NCBI GenBank assembly: GCA_022559845.1
Contig: CM040121.1
Coordinates: forward strand, 348,600,243-348,664,242
From: Amorphophallus konjac
Lineage: Eukaryota; Streptophyta; Magnoliopsida; Alismatales; Araceae
DNA: 64,000 nt
Direction of reading: 5' to 3'
A program made the translations under genes and the position numbers. The notes under the pieces were generated by a model, which made no database searches, had not been told where the DNA came from, and saw only the letters and a program-made list of their open reading frames with translations. Below are positions 22,752 to 33,980 of the stretch, piece by piece. Every line of letters starts with the position of its first letter. Position 1 is the stretch's first letter.

Positions 22752-23884
22752 GGGCCCACCAGACGCAGGCAGCCGAAGATCAAGAGCGGCGGCAGGCAGC
22801 CCAGAAGACGGTGCAAAGCAGAAGCTCAACCCTGGAACAGTGGCCAGAGCTTAACCAGATGGGAGAGAGAGAGGAAAGGGGCGGCGCCAGCCGACCTAGG
22901 GCCACCAGGTTGTGTAGGCGAGCCCCCGAATGTGGTGGGGACACCAACCGACGGGTAGGCGGGAGACATTAGCAGAGGACGTGCGCCATCACATGATGGT
23001 GGGAAAGCGCCAGCGGAAAATAGAGCACCGTAATCTTGTGGTGTCCCATCACGGAGGGGCATAGCAAGAGGAGTGTTAACCAAGTTGGACGGGGATCCAA
23101 CGCCAAGAACCGACGTCGTGGCCGGAGCAGCATACCCATGGGCAGGAGCAAGGCCGCCAGAAGCTGTAGATGTTAGGGGAATGCCATAGCCAGCTGCTAG
23201 AGGTAGGAGGGGAAAACCTGAGCGAAGTATGGCGACCGGCGGAGACCCAGCAAGAGGCGCTTGAGCGAAGGGGGCAAGAACAGGACGGCCGGCAGGAGAA
23301 GCGGATGAAGGGAGCTTGCTGGAGGAAGGCTGGGGAGGGGGAGGCACATCACGAGATGAAGCACAGCCACCGTTAGAGGGCTAGGCGATGACCGCAGATG
23401 GGACAACAAGACAGTGGACAGAGGATAGAACTCCCAAATGAGGTAACATGAGTAGGTCCCCAAAAACGTGTCATCCTCTTTGCGGTAGAGAGTCACCCAT
23501 CGGAGCAGAAGAGACACCGGCGGGAGGCCCAGAAGGAGGCAGAGGGTGGGAAAAGCCACCGACAGGGCCTGGAAAGGGCACCGCCCCAATGACGATCAGA
23601 GCTGCATGGACGTCCGTACAACCATGGACGACGTAGGAAGCTGGAGGGTTCACCGCGGCGACTGGGAAGCAGGCAGATCCAGCGGGAGAGGGGGAGAGGC
23701 AAGAAGGGAGAGGGGGAGGCAAAGGGCCTCCCCCCCCACAACCGGCCATCTCCGGAGCTCAAGTAGGCCACCAGAGGGAGGAGACCGCAAGGGAGGAGGG
23801 AGCGTGCGGGAACGGGAGCGGGAGGGGGGGAAACGGCCTGAGGAGAGAGAAAATCATGGAAAAAATGGATTAAAATTTGCAGTC
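22752..23884 (-). other. GC-rich, proline-rich mosaic of unknown origin
   Basis: I do not recognise this segment. It is far richer in GC than its neighbours. On the minus strand one frame, broken only by a few stops, runs from an ATG at 23749 (MAGCGGGGPLPPP...) to 22826 and is dominated by proline, serine, alanine and glycine. Just upstream on that strand, ATTTTCTCTCTCCTCAG ends at 23838 and looks like a plant splice acceptor. The segment could be a captured host exon, a retrotransposon linker or a LINE ORF1 region. On the plus strand 22752-22970 is open in two frames without any known domain. Confidence 0.35.
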
Positions 23885-24333
23885 TCTGGGAGCTACTGGT
23901 GCATCCCGGGCCTTTCTCTCCTCGGGGTGGAGGAGGCTTCTTGCTCTAGAAGAGGGGCGTGCGAAGGTCCTCCCGACCTGTTGCGTATAAGCCGCTGCCC
24001 CCGAAGGGCGAAGTGGCCTCCGGCCGTTTGCTGGGAAGCTTCTCTATGGGGGGGGTGCTTTCTTGGGGAAGTCGTGACTTATCCTCCCTAGCTGCTTGGG
24101 TCCCCATTAATTCTACGAGGATATCCAGTTTTGCATTGACGGTTTGGAGAGCGTCAGAATTCCCATTGGGGGGGTTGCTCCCCCGTGGCTGGTGGAGGTA
24201 GCTCGTCGGCTTGGTTGTTGCCGTCGGAGGGGAGATTTTCCATGGGATGGGAAGGCACATGTTCTCCTTCTTCTGTCACCACGGTCTTTCCTTTGCCGCC
24301 GGTGATCCTCCTACCAGAATTTCTTCGCACCAT
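23885..24333 (-). pseudogene. gag: N-terminal gag fragment of Tat-lineage element C
   Basis: The minus-strand ATG at 24333 lies 18 bases past the PBS. The product aligns with the gag start of element D (34766 onward): MVRRNSGRR against MVRRSSGRR, and NAKLDILVELM against NVKLDILVELM. A frameshift near 24200 moves the homology from the frame ending at 24154 to the frame ending at 23946. Homology to D stops near 23885, where the unidentified GC-rich segment begins. Only about 150 residues of gag remain, with no capsid core or pol. Confidence 0.75.
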
Positions 24334-24350
24334 GATGGCTCTTCGCTCAT

Positions 24351-24368
24351 TTCCCACAGACGGCGCCA
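24351..24368 (-). other. Primer-binding site of Tat-type element C
   Basis: The minus strand reads TGGCGCCGTCTGTGGGAA, identical to the site of element D at 34731-34748, two bases after the LTR end. It fixes C's orientation. Confidence 0.85.
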
Positions 24369-24370
24369 GA

Positions 24371-24783
24371 TGAAGAGGGCGTAATCTCGCGCTGATCCTA
24401 AGTCGTGGGATCATAGGGGAATCCTTGATCACGGCCACCACACGTATATAATCTACAAGATGGGAAATAGATCAGGGGTGCCCAGGGATGAAACCCCGGG
24501 GAAAACCCTCCGATGCCTAAGTCAGAGAATATGATAAAGCACTTGTGCGTGAGGAGGTGGTAGGAGAATATGAGGGCGCGAGATCGATCTCCACCAAGAA
24601 ATGTGATGGTTCTCACTCAAGATCGTTGCTTACCTCTTTAGATAGCCCCCTTGGGGTTTATATAGCGGTCCGTTTAATGTAGGAGCTCTGGGAGTCGAGG
24701 GGATTCAGAGGGGGTTACGTCCTTGTCGTGGGCTCTTTATGGCACTAGGACTCTTGCTCTCCCTCATCCCTTGGGGTTCCCTG
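24371..24783 (-). repeat. 5' LTR of element C, PBS-proximal part
   Basis: Read on the minus strand the LTR ends ...GAGATTACGCCCTCTTCA beside the PBS, like the D LTR end. A minus-strand TATATAAA lies at 24664-24657, inside a GCTATATAAACC context also seen in D's 3' LTR. The LTR is cut at 24783 by solo LTR G and appears to resume at 60559. Confidence 0.7.
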
Positions 24784-26740
24784 TGTTAGATCTAGAGGGG
24801 GGGGTGAAGAGATCTTAAATACAAAGATTTGCCAATTTAAACATTGTTAAGTCTGAACTTCTTTCAACTAGATGAACTACCAATCTTAGAAAGCACAGTA
24901 AAGCACTAAGCAAGACAAGGCAAATTTCTCAGAATAGAAAACAACATAGGGATGACCTTGAATTCTTTAAAGGCGATCTGTAAACTAATGGGGAATGATA
25001 CTGAAGCACATGCACACAAATCAACCACTCCACAGATTTGACAAATCAGGCAATCAATGAATCGAACAGGCGACGCACACCCAACCTGACAAGGGCCCCT
25101 GTGAGTTATGTAGAAGGCAAGAGCATACTCACAAAGCAAACCACAGAACATCAGAATTTTTAGGTGGTTCGGCCAGACCCACAGTCTGCCTACGTCCACC
25201 CCTCACTCAAACGGAGTGAGGATTCCACTAGCACAAGCTAGAGTTTAAAGCAGACTCAGTCTACAACAAACACTGCCTTACAGCTTGACCCAAAGGAACA
25301 CTCTCCTCTCTTCCTCCAAACCGGAGGGAACCACTAGTGACAGCCCATCACTAGCAACCGGAGACACCAGTCTCCCTTCTCATGAATCCACAGGAGGGAC
25401 GTGAACAGCAACCTACTGCTCACCAAAGCCGAGAGGATTAGATCCTATCTTCCTCTGAATCCACAGAGGGAAACTGTGAATGACACCCAATCACTCACAA
25501 CCGGAGACCGAAGTCTCCCTTCTCCTGAACACATAGGAGGAACTCGATCCCAAACCAGGGAATCGGAAGAACACACAAAAAATGAAAAAGGGTAATAAAT
25601 AAAAACAACACTAAGAACGAAAAACAAGAAGCTCCAAAGAGTACAGTCGTTCTGGATTTGATCCATGAACAGACTGATCATCTTGCTGCACTCTTCTCTC
25701 ATTGAATTGCTCTCTCTTCTTCCTCTCTGGCTCTCGCCCTTTTCTTCTTCTCAGGTTCTTTTCCAATCTGGCTGTGACTCTCTTTTCTTCTGATCTCTTC
25801 TCTTCCGCTTCGCTCACTGCTTCTACTTTTCACTTTCTTCTCCTCCTTTTTTCTCGGTCGCAAACGAGGCCCTTTAAATAAGGCATCATGTAGGGTCCTA
25901 CGAGCTCATGCCTTGGGCGTGAAGGAGGCTCATTCCCGCCTTTTCCATAGAGGCCACATGTTAGGTGTAGAGGGAATCTTAATCCATGTGGCCGAAGATG
26001 CTTCCCTATGATCTCGTGCCAATCATTAGCTCCCTGGGTCCATCCGCCAACATTCCACCATTTCTGGGAACACGTGCCTTGTCTTAGCTCGACCTCACGT
26101 GTTGTCTTTAACCTGTCAGTCATGAAGGAAGCATTTCATCAAACACACTATTGTCAGCTAGTTCTCAATATGCACAAACCTAATAGAAGCTTAGGCGTGA
26201 AGAATGCTCGAACATAACAACATGCTTAGACTTCAAATGCACATATGCTCAGACCTACATGTGTTGGGACTTGAAGCATGCTCAGACCTTCATAACATAT
26301 GATCAGATGTGCACAGACATGGTACTGCAAGATGAGAACAATGCACCGACCTTGTTTATGGGAAAATAGGCTGCTGCACAGACCATCTACTAGATGAACA
26401 GTGACATGCACCGACTAGTTCAGTGGAATCCACAGACCTTCTCATGCATAATGCAAGACCTGCATTGACCTTATCATGTCATAAGCATGACATGCACCGA
26501 CTCTAGACGTACGATGCAAATACTTGCACTGACCTCATGAATGCTTATTGCAAGAAGCCTAAACATGCACCGACTTGATAAAGAATATGATCTGACTATG
26601 TGATGTTGCACAGACCTTATATGCACATGAGACGCAAGACATGCACCAACTATGATGTCTAAAATTGCACCGAGTATGATGTGTAAGACCTGCTCGAACA
26701 TGCAAAGACCAAGTGTGCACTGACTTTGTGTGCACAGACC
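24784..26740 (-). repeat. Solo Sirevirus LTR G, left part
   Basis: On the plus strand it begins TGTTAGATCTAGAGG and shares with B's LTR the GTGAA(T/G)AGATCT start (24784-24830) and the TTTTTAGGTGGTTCGG...CTACGTCCACCCC block (25155-25202). A U3 motif array follows. It is cut at 26740 by element E and resumes at 59729, ending CAACA at 60558. Total length is about 2.79 kb. No internal region is attached, so it is a solo LTR. The flanking 5-mers CCCTG (24779-24783) and CCCTA (60559-60563) are a one-mismatch target duplication. Confidence 0.75.
26221..26740 (-). repeat. U3 array of TGCACCGAC / TGCACAGACC motifs (LTR G, left part)
   Basis: About 20 copies of TGCA(C)(C/A)GAC(C/T) in 520 bases, for example near 26343, 26411, 26494 and 26568. 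On the LTR-sense minus strand they read (A/G)GTC(G/T)GTGCA, the same word as in element A. Many contain the DRE/CRT core ACCGAC. Confidence 0.85.
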
Positions 26741-29067
26741 TGCATCACTTTGAGTAAGCCTGGCTATGTGTTCACATGTTATTTTCCTTTTCTTTGAGTC
26801 ATATCTTATGTACTTTCCTTTATTGAGTCATGTTTTTTTAGTTCAGTTCCCTTGTTATGCTTAATTGGGCCTTAGTACCTTAGTAATGGGCCCATATGAT
26901 TGAGTCTAGGATATGTTTGGTCTTTTGTCTAATTGTCAAGGGTATTTTGGTCATGTAAAGAGTGGATGCCTATATATATGCCCCATCTCTCCCCATGTAC
27001 TCAACTTTTGATGAATCATTTTGAATAGAAGAAAATTCCAAGTCTTTCTCTCCTCCACAAAATTTCTCCTCTCTCTCTCTCATTATCTCTCTCTCTCTCC
27101 TCAAGGGAAGGGGCGCACCCCTCTCTCTCCTCCACCTCCCACCTACTTTCTCTCTCTTCCCCCCTCCAATAACTCATCCCCAACTCCCCACCACCCCACC
27201 TTAACTCCACCCCAGCCCCAAGGGTGATTCCACCACTCCCCACTCCACCCTCCAACCACCAACTACCCCTTTCCCTTCCCCAAGCACCCCACCACCTTCC
27301 CAAGGCTGAAGTGACCCCTCCCTAGGCCAAATTCAAATCTCCCTCCCTGCTGGACATCCCCTCTCACCTCCCCCATCACTCCTCCAAATCTGGAGATTTT
27401 CCCCTCTCCCCCATAGCCCTTAGGTCGCTCCCTTCCTTCTCCATTCCACCCCCCCTTGGGCACACCTAGCCATCCCCCTTCACCATTCCTGCCATTCCAG
27501 CAAGCTCAACCCTATCTCTGCCCTCTCAAACCCCCCAAGAGACCCCAACCAAGTCCCCTTCATCTCCCAATACCATCAGCCCTCCTTCCCTTGCCAACCT
27601 ACCCCATTTCCCCCTCCATAATACCCCCTTCCACAAGAAGTTCAGGTTCAGGTCGTAGGTAGCAGGAAAATCAGCGGCTTTCAGAGGGTGCCACGGCGTC
27701 ATCCTGAGGCTTCCGAAGGTGCTTCATACACCGTTGGAATCATCGTCTAGTCAGCTTCGCAACGATAGTAGCCCCGCCGCCGTCTGACCTTGAAGCTGTC
27801 CGAAGGAGCAAATCTCGGTGACCTGCGCAGCTCCTCCTAGGTAGACAACCAGAGAAGGATTGCAGAGTCTTCCACGGTCTGAATCCTGTGATTCCTGGAG
27901 TGCCAATTGGTTGAGAGCTCCCCCTACAAGTCCTCTGTCATCTCCAACAAGCAGAGCTCATTTTGGACCTCGGCATCAAAAGTTCCAAACTTTCAATTCC
28001 AAGTTTGTTAGGTTAGTCTTCCTGAGCCAGAACCGACACCTCCCTGTTATTCGGGCATTCACGATCAGCTCCCACATCTGCCGATGGCGCCGTTGGTCCC
28101 AACGGAAAGAAGACTCGCCCACGATCGCAACGGTACTAGTCTCACCTCCAACAGAGTACAAGACTGTTCGTGGCGCCCCTATCTTCCAGCAGCATCATCC
28201 TGGGAGCAACCGAATCAGAGCAGTCTATCCCTGTTCCTGGTCCTGCCCCAACCATCGGCCTCGTCATGAAATTCTAATAAAAATCAGACGTCTTCCTGGG
28301 TCAAAGCAGAGAATTTCAACACCAGTTGCAGTCCATTTAGAGTTTGGTAGCGATCGTGGCGGCACCATCTTTGATTGTCTATCCGGCTGTTCCAGAAACT
28401 GGCAGCACCGGTGGAACTCGGCAACTCGGTTCTCTTCTTAGTTTCCCCACCCTGCCTGGCCGGCTTACAGCCCTTCCCTGCGTGGAGGTAGTGTTTGATT
28501 GTATCACATTTATGCCAACCCCTTGTCCAACCCTTCTGCGCGAGGAGTAGTGGTGTACTCTATAAATTTTTAGGTCAAGTGGCATCGACGCGGCGTGTGG
28601 GTGTGTACCCACGCCTCCCCGCTCGCCCTCGTCTTCGATCGGGATCGGTGTCTTCACACTGATCAGGTGAGTGACTGGTCCCTCCCTTGCTGGTCCATAC
28701 TTTGCTAGTTTAGTATTATCTCTTATGCCCGTCGGTCGGTGAGGGAGTGTCCGGACCCATATTTGTTCATTAGTGCACCCACCACGGATTGTGAGTAAGA
28801 GCCACCCAACCCCACGCCCCGGCGTGCCTGCTGCCCACGAAGTTGGGAATCCCAGACCCTTGGGGGTCAGCCTATGCCAACCTAGTCCTTTGAATATTTG
28901 GGTCCCACCTCGGACCCTCACCATCATCCCCCGGTACCACTGGGAGATCGTATGAGCCGTGCGAGTAAGCCGCTATCGTGAGTTCGGTGAAAGTGCTTGT
29001 ATGCTTGCGAATATAGGTCCTATAATAATCAATTCATCCATTATCATCTTTGGGCTGTGCCACATCA
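26741..29067 (+). repeat. 5' LTR of element E (missing its first ~42 bases)
   Basis: It matches 57417-59728. The 3' copy starts TGATG at 57375 and ends CATCA at 59728, a perfect 5-base inverted terminus, while this copy starts only at TGCATCACTT. TATATATA at 26971-26978 is the likely TATA box. Positions 27060-27660 are pyrimidine-rich and C-skewed. The GATCAGGTGAGTGAC block near 28660 and the ends are well conserved. Confidence 0.88.
26971..26978 (+). promoter_or_regulatory. TATA box of element E 5' LTR
   Basis: TATATATA is followed within ~100 bases by a CT-rich leader. The 3' LTR has the same octamer at 57647-57654. Confidence 0.55.
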
Positions 29068-29069
29068 AG

Positions 29070-29081
29070 TGGTATCAGAGC
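29070..29081 (+). other. Primer-binding site of element E
   Basis: TGGTATCAGAGC starts two bases after the CATCA LTR end, matching initiator-Met tRNA as in other chromoviruses. Confidence 0.92.
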
Positions 29082-29181
29082 GGTCATAGGCTTGTTCTCA
29101 TAAGTCTAGTCTTGGGGCGTCTTCATACTAGGTCATTCATAGGTGCATCCGCACACCCGTGCATAGCCCACCCAACTTTGC

Positions 29182-30399
29182 ATGACCACTCGTAGTGGAG
29201 CTCATTATCAGTCCAATCCATCCTCTTCCAATTCCACAATGAATCCCAATCCCCAAGGGAATCCCATCAATAACGAGCGTGAGCTTCTCAATCATATGAG
29301 ATTCCTAGTGGAGGGTATGGCTAGTATCTTAGGACGACTTGATGACATAATGGCCCGGCTTGAGCAGGGTGAGGAGAATAGGCCCGCCCCAAGGGTGGGT
29401 GATAGGAGGGCACCTCCCCCACATGAGGAACCAGCCATAGGAGAGCTCAACCTTGACCATCCTTCCGAACCGGAAAGAGACCCACCTCCAAGGAGGAATG
29501 AGAGACCCCCCCGAAACAACCCGGATGACCACCTTATGAGACTTGTGAAAGTCGATGCCCCCACCTTTGATGGGTCCCATCACCCAAGCATCTATTTAGA
29601 TTGGGAGGTGGCTATGGACCAATATTTTGATTGGTACCCAATGACCGAGGATAGGAGAGTCCGGCTTGTAAAAATGCAACTTACCAAATTAGCTAGGACT
29701 CATTGGATGAACGTTGAGGCATTAAAGATAGTTAGGAGGGAAGCTCCCATCACCACATGGGGGGCCATGAAGGAACAACTCAAACTCAAATATGTCCCTC
29801 GCTCCTACCATCAAAACCTCTTAGATGAGTGGCAAGCCTTAAGCCAAGAAGGGAAGACAGTTATGGAGTACATTGAGAAATTTGACAACTACCTTCTTAA
29901 GTGCGGAGTCCAAAAGGATCCCGCAGTCACACTTTCCCACTTTAGGAATGGGATTCAATTCCACGTAAAAAAAGAGCTCTTCATGCGCCAAGTGACCACT
30001 CTAGAGCAAGCCTACCAAGTAGCCCGGGATGTCGAGAAATTCTCTCGATACACCCGAATGATTCCCCCTAGGGGGATGGACCCCAAAGCCATGGCACCTC
30101 GGACCAACCCCCCACCTCCTCAAAGAGGTCACCTTCCCACCCCCATGGGAGCTCCTCCCACCCGGGCACCCCCTCCTAGTGGCACCCCTCGCCCCAAAAG
30201 TGGGCCCCCCAACGCCACTCCCAATAGACCCAATCCAGCACCCACTCCCCCTCACACTAGGGCTGCCCCAAACCACCAAAGCGGGCAGCAATGTTTTAGG
30301 TGCCTTGGGTATGGACATTTCACCAATCAACGTCCCAGCAAGGGCGCACCTAGCTTGCTCATTGAGGAGACAAACCCCCTACCCCAAGCTGGAGTTTAG
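29182..30399 (+). CDS. gag: Gag polyprotein of element E
   Basis: An intact 405-residue frame starts at the ATG at 29182, 100 bases after the PBS. The N-terminal ~115 residues are charged and proline-rich. The Retrotrans_gag capsid region runs ~120-290 (FDGSHHPSIYLDWEVAMDQYF, MKEQLKLKYVP, YHQNLLDEWQ, VMEYIEKFDNYLLKC). A proline-rich linker leads to one zinc knuckle near residue 372, CFRCLGYGHFTNQR, in which the last cysteine of CX2CX4HX4C is arginine. RNA binding by this knuckle is probably impaired. Protease lies in the same frame beyond the TAG at 30397, so gag-pol was probably a single frame at this point. Confidence 0.9.
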   Translation: MTTRSGAHYQSNPSSSNSTMNPNPQGNPINNERELLNHMRFLVEGMASILGRLDDIMARLEQGEENRPAPRVGDRRAPPPHEEPAIGELNLDHPSEPERDPPPRRNERPPRNNPDDHLMRLVKVDAPTFDGSHHPSIYLDWEVAMDQYFDWYPMTEDRRVRLVKMQLTKLARTHWMNVEALKIVRREAPITTWGAMKEQLKLKYVPRSYHQNLLDEWQALSQEGKTVMEYIEKFDNYLLKCGVQKDPAVTLSHFRNGIQFHVKKELFMRQVTTLEQAYQVARDVEKFSRYTRMIPPRGMDPKAMAPRTNPPPPQRGHLPTPMGAPPTRAPPPSGTPRPKSGPPNATPNRPNPAPTPPHTRAAPNHQSGQQCFRCLGYGHFTNQRPSKGAPSLLIEETNPLPQAGV

Positions 30400-31097
30400 G
30401 AAGATGTTGAGGTTTATGAGGCCTCTCCTGACTGGGAGGAAGAGTATGAGACCCATTACATTGAGACCAATCAAGAATAAACCCCTCCATCCACCGACCC
30501 TCACCTTGGAGTGGTTAGGTGCACCCTCACTCAAGCCCAAGAACATGATTGGAGAAGAAACACCATCTTCCATACCTACATTCGGATTGGGAGTCATGCT
30601 AGGAAAGTCATCTTGGACAACGGGAGTACTGTGAATGTGGTGTCCCCCGACACCGTCAAACTTCTAGGCCTCACCATTTCCTTACACCCAAAACCTTATC
30701 GGGTAGCTTGGATTGATGCCACATCCATACCCGTTAGCATCGTTGCCTTGTCCCCATCACCTTTCAATCCTACCAAAGCCAAGTATGGTGTGACATTCTA
30801 CAAATGGAAGTAGGGAGCATACTCCTAGGGCGGCCTTGGATCTACAATGTAGATGCCACCTTCCTTGGAAGGACGAACACTTGCATTTTTGCCCATGAGG
30901 GAAAGAGAATCCAACTCAACCCCTCTCCACCCTACTCCCTTCCCAAGAAGGCATCTCCCTCCCTTGAGGAATCCCCTACCCCTCCCTCAAACCCCACCCC
31001 ATCAAGTCCTAATCCTAGTTTGACCATTGGGACTACTATGAACATGCACCTCATCACTAAGCAAGAACTTGAGGAAGAAGTCAACCAAGGGGGATAA
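30400..31097 (+). pseudogene. pol: Aspartic protease of element E
   Basis: After the gag stop the same frame continues through an acidic stretch and a second stop (TAA ~30478). The retropepsin motif ILDNGSTVNVVS follows (~30607); the usual D-S/T-G active site reads D-N-G. A frameshift near 30800 moves the reading to the frame holding SILLGRPWIYN, the conserved end of gypsy protease, and a proline-rich linker. TAA at 31095 ends this part. The protease would cut the polyprotein in the particle. This copy is non-functional. Confidence 0.8.
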
Positions 31098-33317
31098 GTG
31101 TGTGCCATTGTTATTTGTCTTGGGGAATCCACCCCAACCGACCCACACCCTATAGAAATTCAACAAATCCTTGAGGACTTTCATGATGTGTTCCCCGACG
31201 AACTTCCAGATAAGCTATCACCCATGCGTGATGTGCAACATGCCATTGACTTTGTGCCCGGAGCTACCTTACCCAACCTTCCTCACTATTGCCTCAACCC
31301 CACCGAGCATGCTGAACTTAGGAGCTAAATTGAGGAGCTCATCAAGAAGGGCTTCCTCCGCATTAGCAAAAGCCCATGTGCCATCCCGGCCCTCCTCACA
31401 CCCAAAAAAGATGGAACTTGGCGCATGTGTGTGAATAGCCGGGCCATCAACAAAATCACGGTCAAATATAGGTTTCTCATCCCTCGGCTAGATGACATGC
31501 TAGACATGCTTGCTGGAGCCACCATCTTCTCTAAGATCGATCTCAAAAGTGGCTACCACCAAGTTCGCATTAGGCCCGGGGACGAGTGGAAGACCACCTT
31601 TAAGACTAAGGATGGTCTCTATCAATGGCTTGTCATGCCTTTCGGCCTTTCCAATGCTCCAAGCACATTCATGCTCCTCATGACCGGGGTCCTCCGGCCC
31701 TTCATTGGCATCTTCCTTGTCATCTACTTTGATGACATTCTCATATATAGTCAATCCAAGGAAGCTCACCTAGATCACCTTAAACAAGTTTGCACCGTTC
31801 GTAGGAAAGAGAGTCTCTTTGCCAACCCCGGGAAGTGTCATTTCTTGACCAATCAACTAGCCTTCCTAAGATTTATTGTCTCATCCCAAGAGGTATCCAT
31901 GGACCCCGAGAAGGTCCAAGCCATTCTTGAGTGGCCCGAGCCCAAGACCCTCCATGAGGCCCGAAGCTTTCACAGACTAGCCACTTTCTATAGGAGATTC
32001 ATCCGTGGGTTTAGCACTATCACCGCTCCTATCACGGATTGCCTCAAGAAGGGCACTTTTGTGTGGACTAGGGCAGCCTCCAAATCATTCCTAGAGCTCA
32101 AGGAAAAGATGACCCAAGCCCCGATCCTTTGCCTACCCGACTTCTCTAAAGTCTTCGAGGTCACTTGTGATGCATCCGGGGTAGGGATTGGAGGCATTCT
32201 TAGCCAAGAGGGTCACCCAGTAGCCTACTTTAGTGAGAAACTTTGTGAGGATAGGACTAGGTACTCCACATATGAGAAGGAGCTTCACGCTGTGGTTCAA
32301 TCCCTTCGACATTGGAGGCACTATCTCCTACCCAAGGAGTTTGTGATCTTCTCGGACCACGAGGCCTTGAAGTACCTCAACACACAACAAAAGCTCAATA
32401 CCCGTCATGCCCGTTGGATAGAATACATTCAGGCCTATACCTTTGTCTTCAAATACAAGATGGGTAGTGAGAACCGCACCGTCGATGCGCTAAGTAGGCG
32501 GATGGCCTTACTTTCCACTATCCAAGTGGAAGTCACCGGGTTTGAGAGAATCAAAGAGGAATATCCAAATTACCTCGACTTTGGGACTCACTACAACACC
32601 CTTTCCACTCAGCCCCACAAGGAACATGAGGGATTCATACTCCAAGAGGGGTATCTTTTCAAGGGATCTAGGCTATGCATACCCTGGACTTCACTTCGGG
32701 ACTTCTTAGTTTGGGAGTTACACAATGGTGGCCTAGCTAGTCACTTTGGGATCCAGAAGATCATAGAGCTAGTTGGGAGACAATTCCATTGGCCCAGTCT
32801 TAAGAAGGATGTGGCCAACATTGTGGGACAATGTCGCATTTGTGCCTCATCCAAGCAAGTGAGACAAAACACTGGGCTTTACACGCCCCTTCCCATCCCA
32901 GATCGACCTTGGGAGGATTTGAGCATGGACTTTATCCTTGGCCTACCTAGGACCTTACGCAAACATGATTCCATCTTTGGCGTTGTTGATAGGTTCTCTA
33001 GGATGGCCCACTTTATCCCATGTGCCAAGACCTCGGATGCTTCTAGGGTCGCCCGATTGTTCTTTGATGAGGTGGTCCGACTCCATGGACTACCTAAGAC
33101 CATTGTGTCCGACCGAGATGTGAAATTCACCAGTTACTTTTGGAAAACTCTCTGGCATCTGATGGGAACCCTCCTCAAATTCTCCACTGCTTATCATCCT
33201 CAAACAGATGGCCAGACTGAGGTCGTCAACCGAAGCCTTGGGAACTTGCTCCGTTGTCTAGTAGGGGACCACCTGGGGAATTGGGATCTCCTATTACCTC
33301 AGGCCGAGTTTACCTAA
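31098..33317 (+). pseudogene. pol: RT, RNase H and integrase core of element E
   Basis: One frame runs from the protease end to 33317, broken at 31326 (TAG) and 33315 (TAA). RT includes [58 protein letters not shown] and the catalytic YFDD at 31725-31736. RNase H starts at [12 protein letters not shown] (~32160) and contains [10 protein letters not shown]. The integrase zinc finger (H..H..C..C, ending CRICASSK) lies near 32710-32860. The DDE core has D in MDFILGLP (~32929), D in VSDRDVKF (~33110) and E in TEVVNRSLG (~33220). All catalytic residues look intact, so nonsense changes rather than active-site loss disable this copy. Confidence 0.92.
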
Positions 33318-33980
33318 AATGATTCCGTCAATAGGTCCATAGGCAAAAGTCCATTTGAGGTCGTGCATGGTTATAGGCCTAGAAAGCCTTCGGATCTTAT
33401 TCCCCTTCCCCCACATGCTAGAGTGTCTGTCTCAGCTGAGTCCTTTGCACAACATATCAAAGAGTTGCATGATGACATCCGCAAGCATATAGGGAAGAGC
33501 AATGAGACTTACAAAAGGCAGGCAAATGCTCGACGATGCCACTGCGAGTTCCAACTGGGAGACTCAGTGATGGTGAGAACAGAGCGGCTCCTTCCGGGGC
33601 CTGCCTCCAAACTGAGGGCACGAGGTTCGGGACCCTTTCGAGTTCTGAGACGACTAGGTAGTAACGCTTATGAGCTGGACCTACCTGAGGGTTTTGGGGT
33701 AGTCCCTACCTTCAACGTGGCAGACCTGGTACCCTACAAGGGCCCCGCGGTGAGACTTAGTGAGGAGCTTGAGCCTTTACCCTCCCATGAGAGAGACACC
33801 CACGGTGTGACTCTACCTCCTAGCTTGAGAGGCCGACGTGAGCAAGTGGAGGCAATACTGGATGAGCAGAGTACCACTACCAGGAACAGGGTATGCCAGC
33901 GTTCCATAGTGAGGTGGAAGGGCCATCCCCCGACCGAGGATACTTGGGTGAGCTGGGAGGACCATGGAGAGGGAGATTTC
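33318..33980 (+). pseudogene. pol: Integrase C-terminus and chromodomain of element E (first part)
   Basis: The pol frame resumes after the 33315 stop with NDSVNRSIGKSPFEVVHGY. The integrase C-terminal domain follows (FQLGDSVMVRTERL, GPFRVLRRLGSNAYELDLP, FNVADLVPY; ~33540-33750). A chromodomain begins with VEAILDEQ (~33850) and includes IVRWKGHPPTEDTWVSWED. Chromodomains are thought to steer integration toward particular chromatin marks. The reading frame is cut at 33980 by D's LTR; the apparent continuation to 34088 is D sequence. The real end of the domain is at 57280-57429. Confidence 0.88.

Noticed and set aside
23546..24091. Plus-strand 181-codon arginine/glycine-rich open frame
   Set aside because: It is the complement of the GC-rich proline-rich segment and part of Tat gag. 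The low-complexity composition explains the lack of stops.
27860..28441. 193-codon open frame in the 5' LTR of E
   Set aside because: The equivalent part of the 3' LTR (58480-59080) is open in a different frame with a different extent, so it is not conserved coding sequence.
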